From Anaerolineales bacterium (GTDB lineage Bacteria; Chloroflexota; Anaerolineae; Anaerolineales; Villigracilaceae): a stretch of 42,380 nt of DNA. The notes below the pieces were generated by a model. The model was not told the origin of the DNA. It was given only the letters and a program-made list of their open reading frames with translations, and did not search any database. This document shows positions 27,266-34,361 of the stretch, in pieces. The first letter of the stretch is position 1. Each line of letters starts with the position of its first letter. The stretch spans positions 1 through 42,380 of the forward strand of contig JAFGCG010000149.1 of assembly GCA_016932715.1 (NCBI GenBank), in the 5' to 3' direction. The translations under genes were made by a program, and so were the position numbers.

Positions 27266-27522
27266 CCGAATCCATCCTTGAGTGCGCACGCCGGATGAAC
27301 GACCTGATCCTGGATAGCTGCCAGCGCCAGGGCAGGGACATCCCGCTCGACGTGTGCATCCGATGCCGCAGGCTGAGGGACGAGGACGCCGCCCGATGGA
27401 CGGCTCAGGAAGCAATAGACTACATCGCTCATGATATGTGCCGGCCGCCCCGGAATCGTACGGCAAAGTGCGGCTCTGGATTGTCTGGAGGGACAGCGGT
27501 CGGCGCAGCAAAAATAAAATGA
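27262..27522 (+). CDS. Small Cys-containing hypothetical protein
   Basis: An 86-residue protein with Cys residues in ILECARRMNDLI, DSCQRQGRDIPLDVCIRCRR and DMCRPPR. The VCIRC pair with later Cys could hold a metal. Ends with a low-complexity Gly/Ala tail (GSGLSGGTAVGAAKIK). Start overlaps the previous stop as ATGA. Function unknown. Confidence 0.5.
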   Translation: MTESILECARRMNDLILDSCQRQGRDIPLDVCIRCRRLRDEDAARWTAQEAIDYIAHDMCRPPRNRTAKCGSGLSGGTAVGAAKIK

Positions 27523-27557
27523 CACCAACCCCATCACCCTTTATAGGAGTTGTAACC

Positions 27558-27830
27558 ATGATTAACCTAGCAGTCAGTTGGAACGCAAACCCCACAGCCG
27601 AACAGGTCACAAAGTACAAGGTGTACCTCGATGGCGCTGCCGTTGGAGAGCCGACGGGAACCAGCTTCACCATCCCGAACGTACAGCCGGGCAACCGATC
27701 AGTGGCTGTGTCTACGGTTAACAGCCTGACGGAAGGCCCACAGTCGGACCCCATCGCAGTGCCGATTCCTGCGCTGCCGTCGAAGGTGCAGAATGTCAAA
27801 GTCAGCATTACATTTGATCTGGGCGCTTAG
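27558..27830 (+). CDS. Fibronectin type III-like single-domain protein
   Basis: A 90-residue protein that is essentially one Ig/FN3-like beta sandwich: NLAVSWNANPTAEQVTKYKV (strands A-C with the core Trp), YLDGAAVGEPTGTSFTIPNV, and VQPGNRSVAVSTVNSLTEGP (F-G strands). Such domains decorate phage virions and bind carbohydrate weakly. It has a strong ribosome site (ataggagttgtaacc). The next gene begins inside its last 38 bases in another frame. Confidence 0.65.
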   Translation: MINLAVSWNANPTAEQVTKYKVYLDGAAVGEPTGTSFTIPNVQPGNRSVAVSTVNSLTEGPQSDPIAVPIPALPSKVQNVKVSITFDLGA

Positions 27831-28230
27831 CCTGCTCGCTGCCGGATGCACCTCGAGCGCAGTACATATCTCAATCAAGGAGGCCGGAATGCTTACCTAT
27901 ATCGCCATTGACAAGCCGGTCTCCGCGATCCAGATGGACATCCGGACATCGGCTCAACCGGTGCTCAGCCCGACCGTCACGGACAAGATGATCTCGGTCA
28001 AGCAGGGCCCGGTCGATACGGCGCAACCACCTATCACCTCGGGTTACTGGCGTGTGATCGTCATGGGGCTCAATCAGCTGACCATCCAGGGCCGTATCAT
28101 TGATGTTCCGGGCTCGGTCTATGGCGTGACGAATGTGGTGGGGTCGGCGCCGGACGGCACGGCTGTCTCCGTGATCGTGAGGCGGCTGAGCCAGCCGCGC
28201 AATGTGCAAGTATCGCCGCAAATACAATGA
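27793..28230 (+). CDS. Lipoprotein
   Basis: A 145-residue protein with a lipoprotein signal: basic-hydrophobic start (MSKSALHLIWALSLLAAGC) and lipobox LAAGC, so Cys19 would be acylated. The mature part is beta-rich (YIAIDKPVSAIQMDIRTSAQ; SGYWRVIVMGLNQLTIQGRI). It could act as an o-spanin-like or surface lipoprotein, but it lacks the Pro-rich short form typical of o-spanins. The 38-nt overlap with the FN3-like gene is in a different frame. Confidence 0.6.
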   Translation: MSKSALHLIWALSLLAAGCTSSAVHISIKEAGMLTYIAIDKPVSAIQMDIRTSAQPVLSPTVTDKMISVKQGPVDTAQPPITSGYWRVIVMGLNQLTIQGRIIDVPGSVYGVTNVVGSAPDGTAVSVIVRRLSQPRNVQVSPQIQ

Positions 28231-28469
28231 AATTGCTTCGCAAACGCACAATTCTGCCGCGATCGACGCCGTTGCCCTGTGAGGTGATGGTTGCGGACAG
28301 GGTTAGGCGATCGCGGGCTGGACTGGATTACGACTCAAAATGCCGCGGTTGCGGACACTATTTTTATGAGCACCATGCTGACATGGGCTGCATGCACTGG
28401 GATTCCCGGACGCCATCCGGATGGTGCAAATGTTCCGGATTCCGATTCCGAGATCCTGATCACGATTGA
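28227..28469 (+). CDS. Small putative zinc-binding protein
   Basis: An 80-residue basic protein with a dense Cys/His cluster: CRGCGHYFYEHHADMGCMHW ... GWCKCSGF. Spacing CxxC, HH, C, H, CxC would allow one or two zinc sites. It starts in the stop of the lipoprotein gene (ATGA) and overlaps the sigma-factor frame by about 100 nt. No family assigned; a nucleic-acid or sigma-associated regulator is possible. Confidence 0.5.
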   Translation: MKLLRKRTILPRSTPLPCEVMVADRVRRSRAGLDYDSKCRGCGHYFYEHHADMGCMHWDSRTPSGWCKCSGFRFRDPDHD

Positions 28470-28968
28470 GCGTTTGCGCCGCATTGCCGGGATGCTGATC
28501 AGGAAATTCGGCATAGATCGCCAAGAGGGGGACGATCTAATCGGCGACGGTTGCCTGGCTCTAGTCCAGTGTATGCGCAATTATGATGATCGCATAGGCG
28601 TCAAGTTCTGGACGTTCGCCGAATCTCGTATTCGCGGATCTATGATCGATGGGATTCGCACCCGTAACAAATCGCGTAGCCAATCGCGTCCGCAGCATAC
28701 GATTGATGTCGGTTTAATTGGCGAACAGTTGCCGGATCGGTCCAGATCTCCAATCGATGAATTTCTTGATGAAAGCAATGCTAGCGAAATCGAAACGCTG
28801 ATGAAGCGCCTGAATTGTCAGGAGCGCCTTGTGCTCTACCTGCGTTTCTGGGAGGACAAAACTGGCGATCAAGTGGCGCAAATCATAGGAACGAATCCAT
28901 CAAGGGTAAGCCAGATTCAGACTGCCGCAGTCTGCAAGTTAAGGCGGAAATTGGGCGTTAGGGAATAG
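28366..28968 (+). CDS. Phage-encoded sigma-70 family factor (FliA/WhiG-like)
   Basis: About 200 residues. Region 2 is clear: DDLIGDGCLALVQCMRNYDD followed by IGVKFWTFAESRIRGSMIDG, the SRIRG.MIDGIR form typical of FliA/SigB-type factors. Region 4 is NCQERLVLYLRFWEDKTGDQ followed by VAQIIGTNPSRVSQIQ, a helix-turn-helix that reads the -35. It would redirect host RNA polymerase, probably to late or accessory promoters. The start is uncertain: ATG 28366 lies inside the zinc protein gene, and ATG 28492 would cut into region 2. Its end overlaps the convergent gene by 11 nt. Confidence 0.8.
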   Translation: MSTMLTWAACTGIPGRHPDGANVPDSDSEILITIERLRRIAGMLIRKFGIDRQEGDDLIGDGCLALVQCMRNYDDRIGVKFWTFAESRIRGSMIDGIRTRNKSRSQSRPQHTIDVGLIGEQLPDRSRSPIDEFLDESNASEIETLMKRLNCQERLVLYLRFWEDKTGDQVAQIIGTNPSRVSQIQTAAVCKLRRKLGVRE

Positions 28969-29137
28969 CCGGAACGCCCTGCCCGGTGAAAAAGATGTCC
29001 AGGCAGATAATCGGCACGGCCACAAGGCCGATCCCCGCGAAGACCCTGACCGCAATGTGCTCGTCTTTCTTAAGCACCAGGGCAAGCATCCTCGTCCAAA
29101 TGTAGCCCCCGACCATTACCGCAAACGCTGGTATCAT
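28958..29137 (-). CDS. Small two-span membrane protein in the lysogeny operon
   Basis: A 59-residue protein read leftward from ATG 29137 behind GGAGGG (7 nt). It has two hydrophobic segments, PAFAVMVGGYIWTRMLALVL and VFAGIGLVAVPIICLDIFF, separated by a charged turn (KKDEH). It is the last gene of the leftward repressor transcript and converges on the sigma gene. Its co-expression with the repressor would fit a prophage membrane protein such as a superinfection-exclusion factor (inference). Confidence 0.6.
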   Translation of the reverse strand: MIPAFAVMVGGYIWTRMLALVLKKDEHIAVRVFAGIGLVAVPIICLDIFFTGQGVPAIP

Positions 29138-29153
29138 CGCGCGTCCCTCCGGG

Positions 29154-29240
29154 TTAAAGTTTAAAGTCCTTCGGCGGCCATTCTACACCCAACTCTTCCG
29201 CCACCTCCGCAAGAAGCTTGTCGATCCGCCAACACTGCAT
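29154..29240 (-). CDS. Very short ORF between repressor and membrane protein
   Basis: A 28-codon frame (MQCWRIDKLLAEVAEELGVE, then WPPKDFKL) from ATG 29240 to TAA. It reads like a compact amphipathic helix and the stop is followed by the ribosome site of the membrane gene. No ribosome site is seen before its own ATG; it may start upstream at a non-ATG codon. Low confidence. Apart from this, 29138-29284 holds nothing I can identify. Confidence 0.35.
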   Translation of the reverse strand: MQCWRIDKLLAEVAEELGVEWPPKDFKL

Positions 29241-29284
29241 ATCGAGTACGGCCGCCTGAGGGGAGGCAGAAGGGGGCGGCCGGG

Positions 29285-29665
29285 TCAGCCTGCCTTGCGT
29301 TCTTTGCTAGGACGCAACTTCTTCTGCTCCTTCCTTTTGCGAATCTGCACATCTTTATGGATAGCTTCGATGTTTACCGTGATGCCAGTGGTCCATGGCT
29401 CGCCTGCGCTTAAAATATCATGAAGTTTTTCATGCAGGTCTTTTTGGCCGTCAGGAAAACACTGTGGAATCTCCGATTTGAAAAATTCCGCCAATGTTGA
29501 TTCGCATGCCTTTAGCAACACTTCCAGGGTATTGATTGTTGGGCTGTGGACGTTTGTTTCCAGCTTTTGAATGTGGGCGCGGCGTAATCCGGTGGCTTCC
29601 GCAAGAGAATCTTGCGTGTGTCCAGACTTATTCCGAATTTGCTTAAGACGATGTCCTATTTCCAT
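29285..29665 (-). CDS. XRE-type repressor (CI-like)
   Basis: A 126-residue regulator read leftward from ATG 29665 with AGAGG 7 nt before it. The helix-turn-helix occupies about residues 1-60: IGHRLKQIRNKSGHTQDSLA, EATGLRRAHIQKLETN, PTINTLEVLLKAC. The C-terminal part is basic and polar (KDVQIRKRKEQKKLRPSKER), without the Ser-Lys LexA-like cleavage domain of lambda CI, so RecA-dependent autocleavage is not expected. It diverges from the Cro-like gene, the classical immunity layout, and probably binds the 95-bp gap. Confidence 0.8.
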   Translation of the reverse strand: MEIGHRLKQIRNKSGHTQDSLAEATGLRRAHIQKLETNVHSPTINTLEVLLKACESTLAEFFKSEIPQCFPDGQKDLHEKLHDILSAGEPWTTGITVNIEAIHKDVQIRKRKEQKKLRPSKERKAG

Positions 29666-29760
29666 TTGCAGCCTCTGTCGCTGTCCTAGTGTCTCAAAAA
29701 AGTCGCAAGGACTCAAAAAAACTCTTGACTCGTTTTTGCGTCTTTGATAGGTTACGCGTC
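29666..29760. promoter_or_regulatory. Immunity control region between repressor and Cro-like gene
   Basis: Rightward promoter: TTGACT (29725-29730), 17-nt spacer, TAGGTT (29748-29753). Initiation about 7 nt later would fall at the ATG at 29761, so the Cro-like mRNA may be leaderless. Direct repeats CTCAAAAAA at 29693 and 29712 lie 19 bp apart, with a related GACTC at 29727 overlapping the -35: candidate operators. Leftward, TTGAGT with 17-nt spacing to GACACT is a weaker candidate promoter for the repressor. Confidence 0.6.
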
Positions 29761-29973
29761 ATGAAATACGACATCGCACGCATCCAAAAGGCGCGGATCC
29801 TCAAGGGGTGGAGCCGCAGCAAGCTTGCGGAGATTATCGGCAAGGACCCATCGACGATATCCGCCTTAGAATTGGGCAAGATCGACGGGATGCCGGCGAC
29901 CATAAAGGCGATTTCCGAAGCTCTCGAAATTCCGATGGGAGAGCTCTTGATCGAAGATGTCAAAGCTACCTAG
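29761..29973 (+). CDS. Cro-like XRE helix-turn-helix protein
   Basis: A 70-residue protein that is one XRE domain: IARIQKARILKGWSRSKLAE, IIGKDPSTISALELGK (recognition helix), then TIKAISEALEIPMGELL. It is the first gene of the rightward early operon and faces the repressor, as Cro does. The ATG lies only about 7 nt after the -10 hexamer, leaving no room for a normal leader. Confidence 0.8.
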   Translation: MKYDIARIQKARILKGWSRSKLAEIIGKDPSTISALELGKIDGMPATIKAISEALEIPMGELLIEDVKAT

Positions 29974-30000
29974 CGGTAAGGAGCAATGCGAGGCTATGGA

Positions 30001-30540
30001 ATGATTCTCAATAAACGAGAGCGCCTGTTTTACTTGGCGCACAAGAATTCCACTGGACATGAGGCGGTTGGGCAGCCTGGCAGTTTGGCATTCTTTAGGA
30101 ACGGACACCGATCCTACTATCGACCCGATTTTTATTGCCCCGACTGCAGAATCTATTTTGAAGTTGTTGGAAGTCGGCAGGCTTTTCACCAGAATAGAAC
30201 AAAGATAGAAGCATTCAAGCTCGCTTACCCTGACGTAAATCTGAAATACGTACACCCAGATGGAAGTGAGTACGATCCCAATCGTCCTCACCGCAATGGG
30301 TATCCGCGTCGATGGATGGATCCTTATCCGAGGCCAGAGCTTGGATATCGCCTGAAGGCGGTTGAAAGATTGCAGAAGTCGATGATAAATGATAGCCATG
30401 GGATTAAAAGGCTTGCAAATGAAATAGGCGTTGGCCGCTGTGTGATTCGATATCTTCTCGCCGGCCAGCACCTGCCCCACCCTAAAACAGCCAAATTGAT
30501 AAACGGCTGGTTCGATAGCCATATGGAAGCTGAACAATAG
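30001..30540 (+). CDS. Nuclease-like protein with C-terminal helix-turn-helix
   Basis: A 179-residue protein (184 if it starts at ATG 29986, where the AAGGAG is only 2 nt away). Residues about 35-95 look like a PD-(D/E)XK fold of the VSR/DUF559 kind: YYRPDFYCPDCRIYFEVVGS, then QNRTKIEAFKLAYPDVNLKY. The acidic D and E are present, but the lysine of the ExK is replaced by Gly (EVVG), so catalysis is uncertain. Residues about 130-175 form a helix-turn-helix (GIKRLANEIGVGRCVIRYLL). It occupies a cII-like position after cro. It may be a site-specific endonuclease or a regulator derived from one. Confidence 0.6.
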   Translation: MILNKRERLFYLAHKNSTGHEAVGQPGSLAFFRNGHRSYYRPDFYCPDCRIYFEVVGSRQAFHQNRTKIEAFKLAYPDVNLKYVHPDGSEYDPNRPHRNGYPRRWMDPYPRPELGYRLKAVERLQKSMINDSHGIKRLANEIGVGRCVIRYLLAGQHLPHPKTAKLINGWFDSHMEAEQ

Positions 30541-30559
30541 TCTGTCTAACGGAGGCTTC

Positions 30560-30865
30560 ATGACCGCCCGCCAGGACATCAAAGGCGACGAAACTGTAGC
30601 CTTCCGGGTACCGGAGCAAACCGCCGCCTGGCTGCGCGATCGCGCCCGTGTCCTTGGAATTACCCCGTCACTCTTCATGCGACAGATTGTGGAGCAGGCG
30701 CTTACCGGGGAGCAAGCTTGTAAACCTTTGCCTGCGTTTGCAAACAATCCAAAACCTGACGATGTGGCTGCGGAATTGGCTGTACTGCGGGCTGCGCTCG
30801 GGGAAATGGCGCGCATGATCAAGGCAGGCAACGGGCCGCGAATGAAGAGGAGCCGAACCGCATGA
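30560..30865 (+). CDS. Ribbon-helix-helix-like small regulator
   Basis: A 101-residue protein. Residues about 8-50 (DETVAFRVPEQTAAWLRDRA, RVLGITPSLFMRQIVEQAL) have the strand-helix-helix order of Arc/MetJ-type DNA-binding proteins. A second helical part follows (DDVAAELAVLRAALGEMARM) with a basic tail (GPRMKRSRT). Good ribosome site (acggaggcttc). Its stop overlaps the next ATG. Likely an early regulator. Confidence 0.6.
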   Translation: MTARQDIKGDETVAFRVPEQTAAWLRDRARVLGITPSLFMRQIVEQALTGEQACKPLPAFANNPKPDDVAAELAVLRAALGEMARMIKAGNGPRMKRSRTA

Positions 30866-31041
30866 TCATCTGGCCCGAAGACACCGCAGACCAGTCGCAT
30901 CGCAACCATGAGCTGGTGCATCAGGCCCATTACTGGCATGCCCGCAACTGGAGGCGCTTTCTGTCGATTACCGCCATTATGTTCGGGTTGTGCGGGCTGG
31001 TGCTGTTGGCATACGAGGTGTTCACATGGGCGATAAAGTGA
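30862..31041 (+). CDS. Small membrane protein
   Basis: A 59-residue protein: His/Trp-rich polar N-terminus (HRNHELVHQAHYWHARNWRR) and one C-terminal membrane span (FLSITAIMFGLCGLVLLAY). It overlaps the previous stop as ATGA and the next gene by 16 nt, so it is part of the early operon. Function unknown. Confidence 0.6.
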   Translation: MIIWPEDTADQSHRNHELVHQAHYWHARNWRRFLSITAIMFGLCGLVLLAYEVFTWAIK

Positions 31042-31382
31042 TGACGTGGTATCGAACCCGCTGGAGCTGCGAGCGCCGCATGTGGGCGCTATGCCGGGAC
31101 GGCGACACCGAGCCCGAGTGTTACTTCGACGCGCACCGCAAGTGGAGGGCGCTCGAAGCGGCCGAATACCTGAATCGGCTGGTGAGGATTGAGTGGGAAC
31201 AAATGCGGGGCCGCAACGGGCGGCAAGCAGTTGACGCCATGCCAAAGAAAGGGGGTACACCGGAACAATTGACTGACTTCTGCATGGGCCGCCCCCGCTC
31301 GCTGAGGGAAGAGGGCGGGGGCAATAAAAAGGCCCGCTGCGAACGGGCCCAGAAAAGATCAATCGAAAGGATCCTACCATGA
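31026..31382 (+). CDS. Small basic early protein
   Basis: A 118-residue protein starting at 31026 behind GAGGT. The first 60 residues look constrained (TWYRTRWSCERRMWALCRDG, YFDAHRKWRALEAAEYLNRL). The last 40 are low complexity and run through a strong hairpin (31331-31349), so the functional part may be the first two thirds. Ends overlapping the next ATG. Family unknown. Confidence 0.55.
   Translation: MGDKVMTWYRTRWSCERRMWALCRDGDTEPECYFDAHRKWRALEAAEYLNRLVRIEWEQMRGRNGRQAVDAMPKKGGTPEQLTDFCMGRPRSLREEGGGNKKARCERAQKRSIERILP
31331..31349 (+). terminator. Hairpin in the early operon
   Basis: GGCCCG-CTGCGAA-CGGGCC, a 6-bp GC stem flanked by A-rich sequence, 30 nt before the ATG at 31379. A-tract upstream and AGAAAAG downstream resemble a weak terminator or processing hairpin; no T-tract on the rightward strand. 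Confidence 0.4.
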
Positions 31383-31522
31383 AATTCGAGCTGAAAGCAA
31401 CTGATGAGGGATGGGTGTTGACGATCGACAACACCAACTGGGTCTACCGGACCTTGAAGCAGGCACTGGCCAAGATCGAGGCGATGGTGACGGCGCCGGA
31501 GAAAGAGGAGGTGATAGCATGA
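31379..31522 (+). CDS. Small acidic early protein
   Basis: A 47-residue protein, MKFELKATDEGWVLTIDNTN then WVYRTLKQALAKIEAMV, forming two strands and a helix. It has AAAGGA 8 nt before the ATG, missing from longer-ORF lists because of its size. Start and stop both overlap neighbours as ATGA. Function unknown. Confidence 0.55.
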   Translation: MKFELKATDEGWVLTIDNTNWVYRTLKQALAKIEAMVTAPEKEEVIA

Positions 31523-31803
31523 GTGCAACAATTTACGCACACAATCCGCACTTTTACGTGATTAAAAAGACCAAGTACGGCGGCGGCATCTGCGTTGACC
31601 TGCTATGCGGCAGCGAAATGGATCTGGCCGTGTTCTTTCAGGACATCAGCGAAGCCGAAAAGCTGTCAGGCGCCCTTATCGAGGCCATCAAGGAATGGCA
31701 CCTTCGGCTGGAGGCGGAAGAGCGGCCTGCGGAGGATATCGCCGAAGCCGTCATGCAGCAAATCGTCCCGGAATGGCCGGAGGGCTACCGATGCCAACCC
31801 TGA
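31519..31803 (+). CDS. Small early hypothetical protein
   Basis: A 94-residue protein with a beta-rich start (IYAHNPHFYVIKKTKYGGGI) and an acidic helical end (EAEKLSGALIEAIKEWHLRL). Ribosome site AAAGAGGAGG precedes it. Its end overlaps the exonuclease gene by 13 nt, so it is translationally coupled to the recombination module. No family recognised. Confidence 0.55.
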   Translation: MSATIYAHNPHFYVIKKTKYGGGICVDLLCGSEMDLAVFFQDISEAEKLSGALIEAIKEWHLRLEAEERPAEDIAEAVMQQIVPEWPEGYRCQP

Positions 31804-32375
31804 GCATCCCAAGCCCGCTCCTCGAATTCGATGAAGCGGCTCACATCTACCGGCTGGACGGCCGGGTGATTCCGAGCGTGACTCAGGTACTCGCGTCCGT
31901 CGGCATCATCGACCCGTCCAAGTATGGCGCCGGCGCCGCGGAGTTCGGATCGGAGGTCCACGCGGCCTGTGAGATGTACGACCTCCTAGGAGAAGTGAGC
32001 AACGATCCTCGCATTGAGCCCTACTTGGCGGCCTGGGCAGGCTTCCGGCGGCAAAAGCAACTGGATTTCGATCCCGAGCGGATCGAGTTCCGGGCCTGCC
32101 ATGCAGACCTGGGCTATGCCGGGACGGTCGACCGGGCCACCGACGATCTAATCATCGACATCAAGAGCGGCGGGGTGGAACGTTGGCACAGACTACAAAG
32201 TTCTGCCTATGCCTGGGCCATGCCCGAACCGCTCAAATACGACAGGTGGTGCGTGTATCTGCGCAACGATGCCACCTACATGATCCACACCTACCCGAAG
32301 TCGGAAACCAGGCGGGACGCCTCGCTTTTCCTGGCGGCTCTCGCCGTTCATCAGTGGAGGAACAATGGCAACTGA
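31791..32375 (+). CDS. PD-(D/E)XK exonuclease (RecB/Cas4-like fold)
   Basis: A 194-residue nuclease. N-terminal FDEAAHIYRLDGRVIPSVTQ and GAAEFGSEVHAACEMYD are typical of phage RecB-like nucleases (the GS.VH helix). The core motifs are visible: ADLGYAGTVDR (catalytic Asp), DLIIDIKSG (D-x-K), and RLQSSAYAWAM (the QxxxY motif). Such enzymes resect dsDNA ends for phage recombination. It overlaps the next gene by 11 nt. Confidence 0.8.
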   Translation: MPTLSIPSPLLEFDEAAHIYRLDGRVIPSVTQVLASVGIIDPSKYGAGAAEFGSEVHAACEMYDLLGEVSNDPRIEPYLAAWAGFRRQKQLDFDPERIEFRACHADLGYAGTVDRATDDLIIDIKSGGVERWHRLQSSAYAWAMPEPLKYDRWCVYLRNDATYMIHTYPKSETRRDASLFLAALAVHQWRNNGN

Positions 32376-33060
32376 ACTGGCAGTGCCGGAGAGGCTGGAG
32401 CAAACGGCGCTTTCCTGGCCTGACCGGGCCAAGGCGGTGTCAATCGTCGATCAGCCGAGCTATGACATGGCTGCAACGCTTTTGATCGACATCGCGGCCC
32501 TGGAGGCCGAAATCAAGGAACACCACGCCCCGATCAAGGAGGCGGCGTTCAGGGCGCACAAGGTAGCGGTTGCGGCGGAAAAGCGGCTCTTGGATCCTCT
32601 CGCGTCGGCCAAGGGCATCCTCAAGCTGACCATTTCGGCTTGGGAGATCGAGCAGGAGCGGATCCGGCGGGAGCTCGAGCGCCAAGCCGAGGAAAAGCAG
32701 CGCAAGCTGGCCGAGGAGGCAGCCCTGCAGGCGGCCATCGAGGCGGAACAGAACGGGGCATCGGCAGCCGAGGCTGAGAGCATCCTACAGGAGCAACTGG
32801 CGGCGCCGGTCCCCAGGCCGGTAATCCAGCCGACCTTTCAGCGGATGTCAGGGGTATCGACAAGGCAGAACTGGCATGCCGAAGTCACCAATCTGCGGGA
32901 ACTGGCCCGGGCAGTAGGCGAGGGCCGGATCAGCGAGAACTACATCGAGCCGAACATGACGGCGCTCAACAGCGCAGCCAGGGCAGAGAAGGGAACTCTC
33001 AGAATTCCCGGCGTCCGGGCGGTCTTGGATACCGGCATATCGGTAAGGGGGGCAAGATGA
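32365..33060 (+). CDS. Coiled-coil recombination-module protein
   Basis: A 231-residue protein: a helical N-terminus (ATLLIDIAALEAEIKEHHAP), a long charged coiled coil (residues about 85-135, RRELERQAEEKQRKLAEEAA), then a compact C-terminal domain (NWHAEVTNLRELARAVGEGR, IPGVRAV). Proteins of this shape commonly sit beside phage exonucleases and annealing proteins. No catalytic motif is visible. It is tied to both neighbours by short overlaps. Confidence 0.6.
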   Translation: MATELAVPERLEQTALSWPDRAKAVSIVDQPSYDMAATLLIDIAALEAEIKEHHAPIKEAAFRAHKVAVAAEKRLLDPLASAKGILKLTISAWEIEQERIRRELERQAEEKQRKLAEEAALQAAIEAEQNGASAAEAESILQEQLAAPVPRPVIQPTFQRMSGVSTRQNWHAEVTNLRELARAVGEGRISENYIEPNMTALNSAARAEKGTLRIPGVRAVLDTGISVRGAR

Positions 33061-34031
33061 GTGATGAGGCTTTAATTTACCAAGGAGAGCAACTGCCGGT
33101 TGAATTGTCGATGTCCCGGCCGGCAACAGCTGTTCTCATAGAGGCCCGGCAGGCGGCCGTTGCGCTAAAGGACGTTATTAGCAAAAAGGCCAAGCCGGTC
33201 ATATTCAACAATGAGCAATACCTTGAGTTCGAGGACTGGCAGACGCTTGGAAGATTCTATGGAGTGACAGCCAAGGTGCGGGCTACGCGCTTCGTGCAGT
33301 ACGGAGACGTGATCGGCTTCGAGGCCGAGGCGGACGCCCTGAATGTCAAGACCGGGATGATCATTTCATCAGCTGAGGCCATGTGTCTCAATGATGAGGA
33401 GAAATGGTCAAGTCGCACTAAGTATGAATGGGCCTACGTGAAAAAGAGCGGCGGCACTTCAATCGAGGATCCGGGCAAGAGTGAGCTGATCTGGGAAAAA
33501 TCAAAAGAGGGCAAAAGCCGACCCAAGAAGGTTCGAATCAAAACCGGAGAGGAAAAGGTCCCGTTATTCCAGTTGCGGAGCATGGCGCAGACAAGGGCGT
33601 GCGCAAAGGCGCTGCGCAACGTGATGGCTTGGGTGGCGGTGCTGGCCGGATACAGGCCCACGCCGGCGGAGGAGCTGTCTAGGGAAGAGGATGGCCCGCC
33701 AACAGATAACTCAACTGCCACAGATGAGGTTCCTCCATACGGAGAGCAAGTAGCGCCTCCACCGGAGCGAGCCGCCGGCCAAGCTAACGGCAGCCAGGCG
33801 TCCAATGGCGACAACATCACCGAAAAGCAACGGAGCCGGATGTGCGCGATTTGGAGAAAGAGCGGATTCAAGGACGATCAGGCCAAGCAGATCCTGACGG
33901 CGTGCGGATTCGAGCACACTGCCGATGTGACCAGGGCGGCCTATCAGAAGATCTGCGAGGCGTTCGAGATCGGCACGCCCGATCAGACGGACTTGATCGC
34001 GGCCAGCTTGTCGAAGTGGATCAAAGAGTAG
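33057..34031 (+). CDS. Conserved phage recombination-associated protein
   Basis: A 324-residue protein. The family core is NEQYLEFEDWQTLGRFYGVT, then FEAEADALNVKTGMIISSAE, and PLFQLRSMAQTRACAKALRN with VLAGYRPTPAEE. I know this arrangement from many phages, where it lies next to RecB-like nucleases. A single-strand annealing or DNA-binding role is likely by association but not shown. The C-terminal 70 residues (EKQRSRMCAIWRKSGFKDDQ) form a separate helical domain after a Pro/Gly/Asn-rich linker. Confidence 0.65.
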   Translation: MSDEALIYQGEQLPVELSMSRPATAVLIEARQAAVALKDVISKKAKPVIFNNEQYLEFEDWQTLGRFYGVTAKVRATRFVQYGDVIGFEAEADALNVKTGMIISSAEAMCLNDEEKWSSRTKYEWAYVKKSGGTSIEDPGKSELIWEKSKEGKSRPKKVRIKTGEEKVPLFQLRSMAQTRACAKALRNVMAWVAVLAGYRPTPAEELSREEDGPPTDNSTATDEVPPYGEQVAPPPERAAGQANGSQASNGDNITEKQRSRMCAIWRKSGFKDDQAKQILTACGFEHTADVTRAAYQKICEAFEIGTPDQTDLIAASLSKWIKE

Positions 34032-34035
34032 GCCC

Positions 34036-34251
34036 ATGAAAAAAAAGTGGAAGGATAGCGGCATCGATCTGACGTGGGCAACATTCCACCGGCTGGACCC
34101 CACGAGAATCATTTATGACAGGCTTGCAAGGCGCGGTACCCAGGCAGGTATCTTATGGAGCATGACTTATCACACGCTAAACCGAGCATTTGCGGCAAAA
34201 CGCTATGCGGTCGCCGCTCCCGTTAAACAGAAACTAATTGCCGGGAAGTAG
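34036..34251 (+). CDS. Small basic hypothetical protein
   Basis: A 71-residue, Lys/Arg-rich protein (MKKKWKDSGIDLTWATFHRL, LARRGTQAGILWSMTYHTLN). The central helices could form a small DNA-binding fold, but no family is recognised. It lies directly after the recombination module and before the first structured repeat element. Confidence 0.5.
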   Translation: MKKKWKDSGIDLTWATFHRLDPTRIIYDRLARRGTQAGILWSMTYHTLNRAFAAKRYAVAAPVKQKLIAGK

Positions 34252-34256
34252 GGCTT

Positions 34257-34342
34257 ATGCCCCGAAAAGGCCGCGAGGGGAACCGACGCGAGGTGATGAA
34301 CGGTGCTCAATGGCCCTGCCGGTGCGTTGCCGGATAGGGGCG
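34257..34342 (+). ncRNA. Structured RNA-like element, copy 1
   Basis: Outer stem GCCCC (34259-34263) / GGGGC (34337-34341), extended by a T-G pair. Inside are CCCCGAAAAG ... CGAGGGGAA at the 5' side and the hairpin CCGG-TGCGTTG-CCGG (34319-34333) followed by ATA at the 3' side. Both blocks recur at 41079-41135, while the middle differs by about 31 nt. It lies between two genes, 20 nt before the next ATG. A 26-codon ORF (MPRKGREGN... to TAG 34337) exists here but is not preserved in copy 2. Confidence 0.55.
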
Positions 34343-34361
34343 CTTAACTGGAGAAAATAAC

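Noticed and set aside
34257..34337. 26-codon ORF MPRKGREGN... in RNA element 1
   Set aside because: The frame and start are not preserved in copy 2, while the stems are.
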